From contig CAYOOT010000043.1 of NCBI GenBank assembly GCA_964405665.1, forward strand, positions 1 through 21,250: a stretch of DNA of 21,250 bases, given 5' to 3'. The notes beneath the pieces are model-generated. The model saw only the letters and a list, made by a program, of their open reading frames with translations, was not told the origin of the DNA and did not search any database. Below are positions 19,950-21,250 of this stretch, one piece after another; positions within the stretch are counted from its first letter, which is position 1, and each line of letters begins with the position of its first letter. Both the position numbers and the translations under genes were made by a program. This DNA is from CAYOOT01 sp964405665 (GTDB lineage: Bacteria; Bdellovibrionota_C; UBA2361; SZUA-149; CAZDWZ01).

Positions 19950-21206
19950 ATGAGACTTACAGGTTTATTTAGCGGAAGAGAAGCAATGATGTCGGAATCG
20001 GTTGCCTTGGCAACTGCTGCCGATAATATTGCCAACTTAAATACAACTGGGTTTAAATCACAATCTGTTGAATTTGCAGACTTGCTCGCTGATAGTGTGG
20101 GAAGTTTGTATGGATCGGAATTAAATCCGGGAAATGGGGTACAAGTTTCTAAAATAAATTTGTTAGCTGATAAGCAAGGTTCAATTGATAATACCGAAAG
20201 ATCTTTGGATTGGGCAATAAGTGGCGGTGGATTTTTTGTGGTAAACGATGGAACCACAGATTATTATACCAGAGCTGGAGACTTTAGCGCTGATAAAGAA
20301 GGAAATTTAATTACCAATACTGGTGAAAAAGTTCTTGGTTTTGCCGATGATGCAGCAGCTGCTGCTACTCCGATTAATCTTAAATCTCGATCCAGTATTG
20401 CCACTGCAAGTACCGCGGGGAAACTATCTGGCAATTTAAATTCTGGGTCCCCGATTGTCACTGCGCCAAGTGGCGTAACGGATTTTAAAATCCTTAATGC
20501 CACTGCAGATTTGGTTTCTCCACTAAGAGTTTATGATTCTTTAGGTAAAGGACATGAGGTAAGTTTATATTTTTATCATACGGCAAATCTTGAATATACG
20601 GTGCAGGCTTATGTTGATGCTACCGATACAGATGCTGCGGCAACACCGAATACGGCTGTTTCCTTGGGTAGTACCACAGTAACTTATCAAAGCGATGGTT
20701 TGCAGGCTGCAGGTTCTACTGCTGCTCTAGCGATCAGTGGAAATTGGGCTAACGGTGCGGCTGCTTCTGCTGTTGCATTGGATTTAAGTAAAACCACTGG
20801 TTTTAGTTCCTCATCAAGTCTGGATCAAGTAGTGATCGATGGTAATGCTCAAGGGAACGCCATCAAGTTTCAGGCAAAATCCGATGGAACCGTTGTAGCA
20901 ATAACAGATATTGGAACGGAAGTAGTTTTAGGAAGGGTGGCGATAGCAAAATTTATCAATCCTAATGGCTTAAAGAAAATTGGCAATAATAAATTTGCTC
21001 TTACTGAAGAAAGCGGCGAGGCTGATGTAAAAAGAGCTGCGGTAGAAGGTCGAGGGGAAATCCTCGATGGCAGTCTGGAAAATTCCAATGTTGATCCATC
21101 GAGTGAATTTGTGGAAGTAATCAAACATCAGCGGGCTTATCAAGCAGCATCGCAGATTATTCAGACGTATAGTCAGTTGCTGGGAGCAACGGCACAGCTG
21201 ATATAA
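19950..21206 (+). CDS. flgE: Flagellar hook protein
   Basis: Forms the curved hook joining the flagellar rod to the filament; exported by the flagellar type III system. 418 residues, the common length. The N-terminal rod/hook signature is ATAADNIANLNTTGFKSQSVEFADLLADS (about 21-49). The GGGFFVVNDGTTDYYTRAGDFSADKEGNLITNTGEKVLGF block (about 92-131) is the FlgE/F/G core. The middle is a variable, Ala/Ser/Thr-rich surface domain (about 135-320) and the C-terminus SNVDPSSEFVEVIKHQRAYQAASQIIQTYSQLLGATAQLI is the conserved coiled-coil end. FlgF/FlgG are shorter, around 250-260 residues, so hook is preferred. AAAGG lies 10-11 nt before the ATG. It appears as a lone flagellar gene here, with its own sigma-54-like promoter; what follows 21206 is cut off. 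Confidence 0.92.
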   Translation: MRLTGLFSGREAMMSESVALATAADNIANLNTTGFKSQSVEFADLLADSVGSLYGSELNPGNGVQVSKINLLADKQGSIDNTERSLDWAISGGGFFVVNDGTTDYYTRAGDFSADKEGNLITNTGEKVLGFADDAAAAATPINLKSRSSIATASTAGKLSGNLNSGSPIVTAPSGVTDFKILNATADLVSPLRVYDSLGKGHEVSLYFYHTANLEYTVQAYVDATDTDAAATPNTAVSLGSTTVTYQSDGLQAAGSTAALAISGNWANGAAASAVALDLSKTTGFSSSSSLDQVVIDGNAQGNAIKFQAKSDGTVVAITDIGTEVVLGRVAIAKFINPNGLKKIGNNKFALTEESGEADVKRAAVEGRGEILDGSLENSNVDPSSEFVEVIKHQRAYQAASQIIQTYSQLLGATAQLI

Positions 21207-21250
21207 TTTCTTACTTTATTGTTATCCTCAACCGTCGAACTCGGAGTTCA

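Noticed and set aside
20264..20503. Minus-strand open frames inside flgE (also 19829-20257 and 20870-21124)
   Set aside because: They are antisense shadows of a well-conserved coding sequence with proline/serine-rich nonsense composition.

Overview
The window is AT-rich, densely packed bacterial DNA. It looks chromosomal and mostly core rather than a mobile island. The gene content points to a diderm, motile, piliated bacterium: MlaA (outer-membrane lipid asymmetry), NagZ (peptidoglycan recycling), CcmH-like cytochrome c maturation, flagellar hook FlgE, and a type IV pilin followed by a PilG/PilH/PilI-like ABC system. The pilA-TPR-ABC ATPase-ABC permease order is the one known from Myxococcus and its relatives, and both pilA and flgE carry -24/-12 (sigma-54) promoter sequences. 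A deltaproteobacteria-like or related low-GC lineage is the best guess. The species cannot be named from sequence reading alone. I saw no transposase, integrase, phage gene or CRISPR array.

Layout. 1-2112: wecB and ilvE on the minus strand, with a GGGCA-type hairpin repeat at the left edge. 2113-4515: mlaA, fpr and an unrecognised gene on the plus strand; the mlaA and ilvE promoters appear to share one -35 position. 4522-5731: a short zinc-ribbon gene (minus), a second block of GGGCA hairpins, an OsmC-like gene and a small unknown gene. 5728-8177: cystathionine gamma-lyase/synthase (minus), a secreted cysteine-containing protein (plus), a striking 21-unit heptamer array, and smpB (minus). 8178-10690: nagZ behind a two-hairpin repeat, an SseB-family gene (minus) and a 46-residue membrane peptide. 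10707-12816: cysE, yqeY and a ccmH-like gene (minus), then yacG (plus). 12795-14275: a HEAT-like gene translationally coupled to a second SseB-family gene (minus). 14276-14650: no gene; two more copies of the two-hairpin repeat, head to head. 14651-14726: tRNA-Asn. 14732-17888: the pilus operon on the minus strand. 18148-21206: a small membrane protein (minus), an LPG-synthase-type membrane protein and flgE (plus).

How the genes fit together. Two sulfur amino-acid genes (cysE and the cystathionine enzyme) are present but 4 kb apart on the same strand, so they are not one operon. The pilus block is a coherent unit: a strong pilin gene with its own sigma-54 promoter and intrinsic terminator, then the accessory ABC system behind a long perfect inverted repeat. 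The flagellar hook gene stands alone with its own sigma-54-like promoter.

The most unusual material is non-coding. First, a 147-bp array of 21 heptamers, all fitting TCNGANN without exception while the N positions vary freely. Second, a three-copy element made of two hairpins, whose stems differ between copies by matched (compensatory) changes. I cannot tie either one to a described system from memory.
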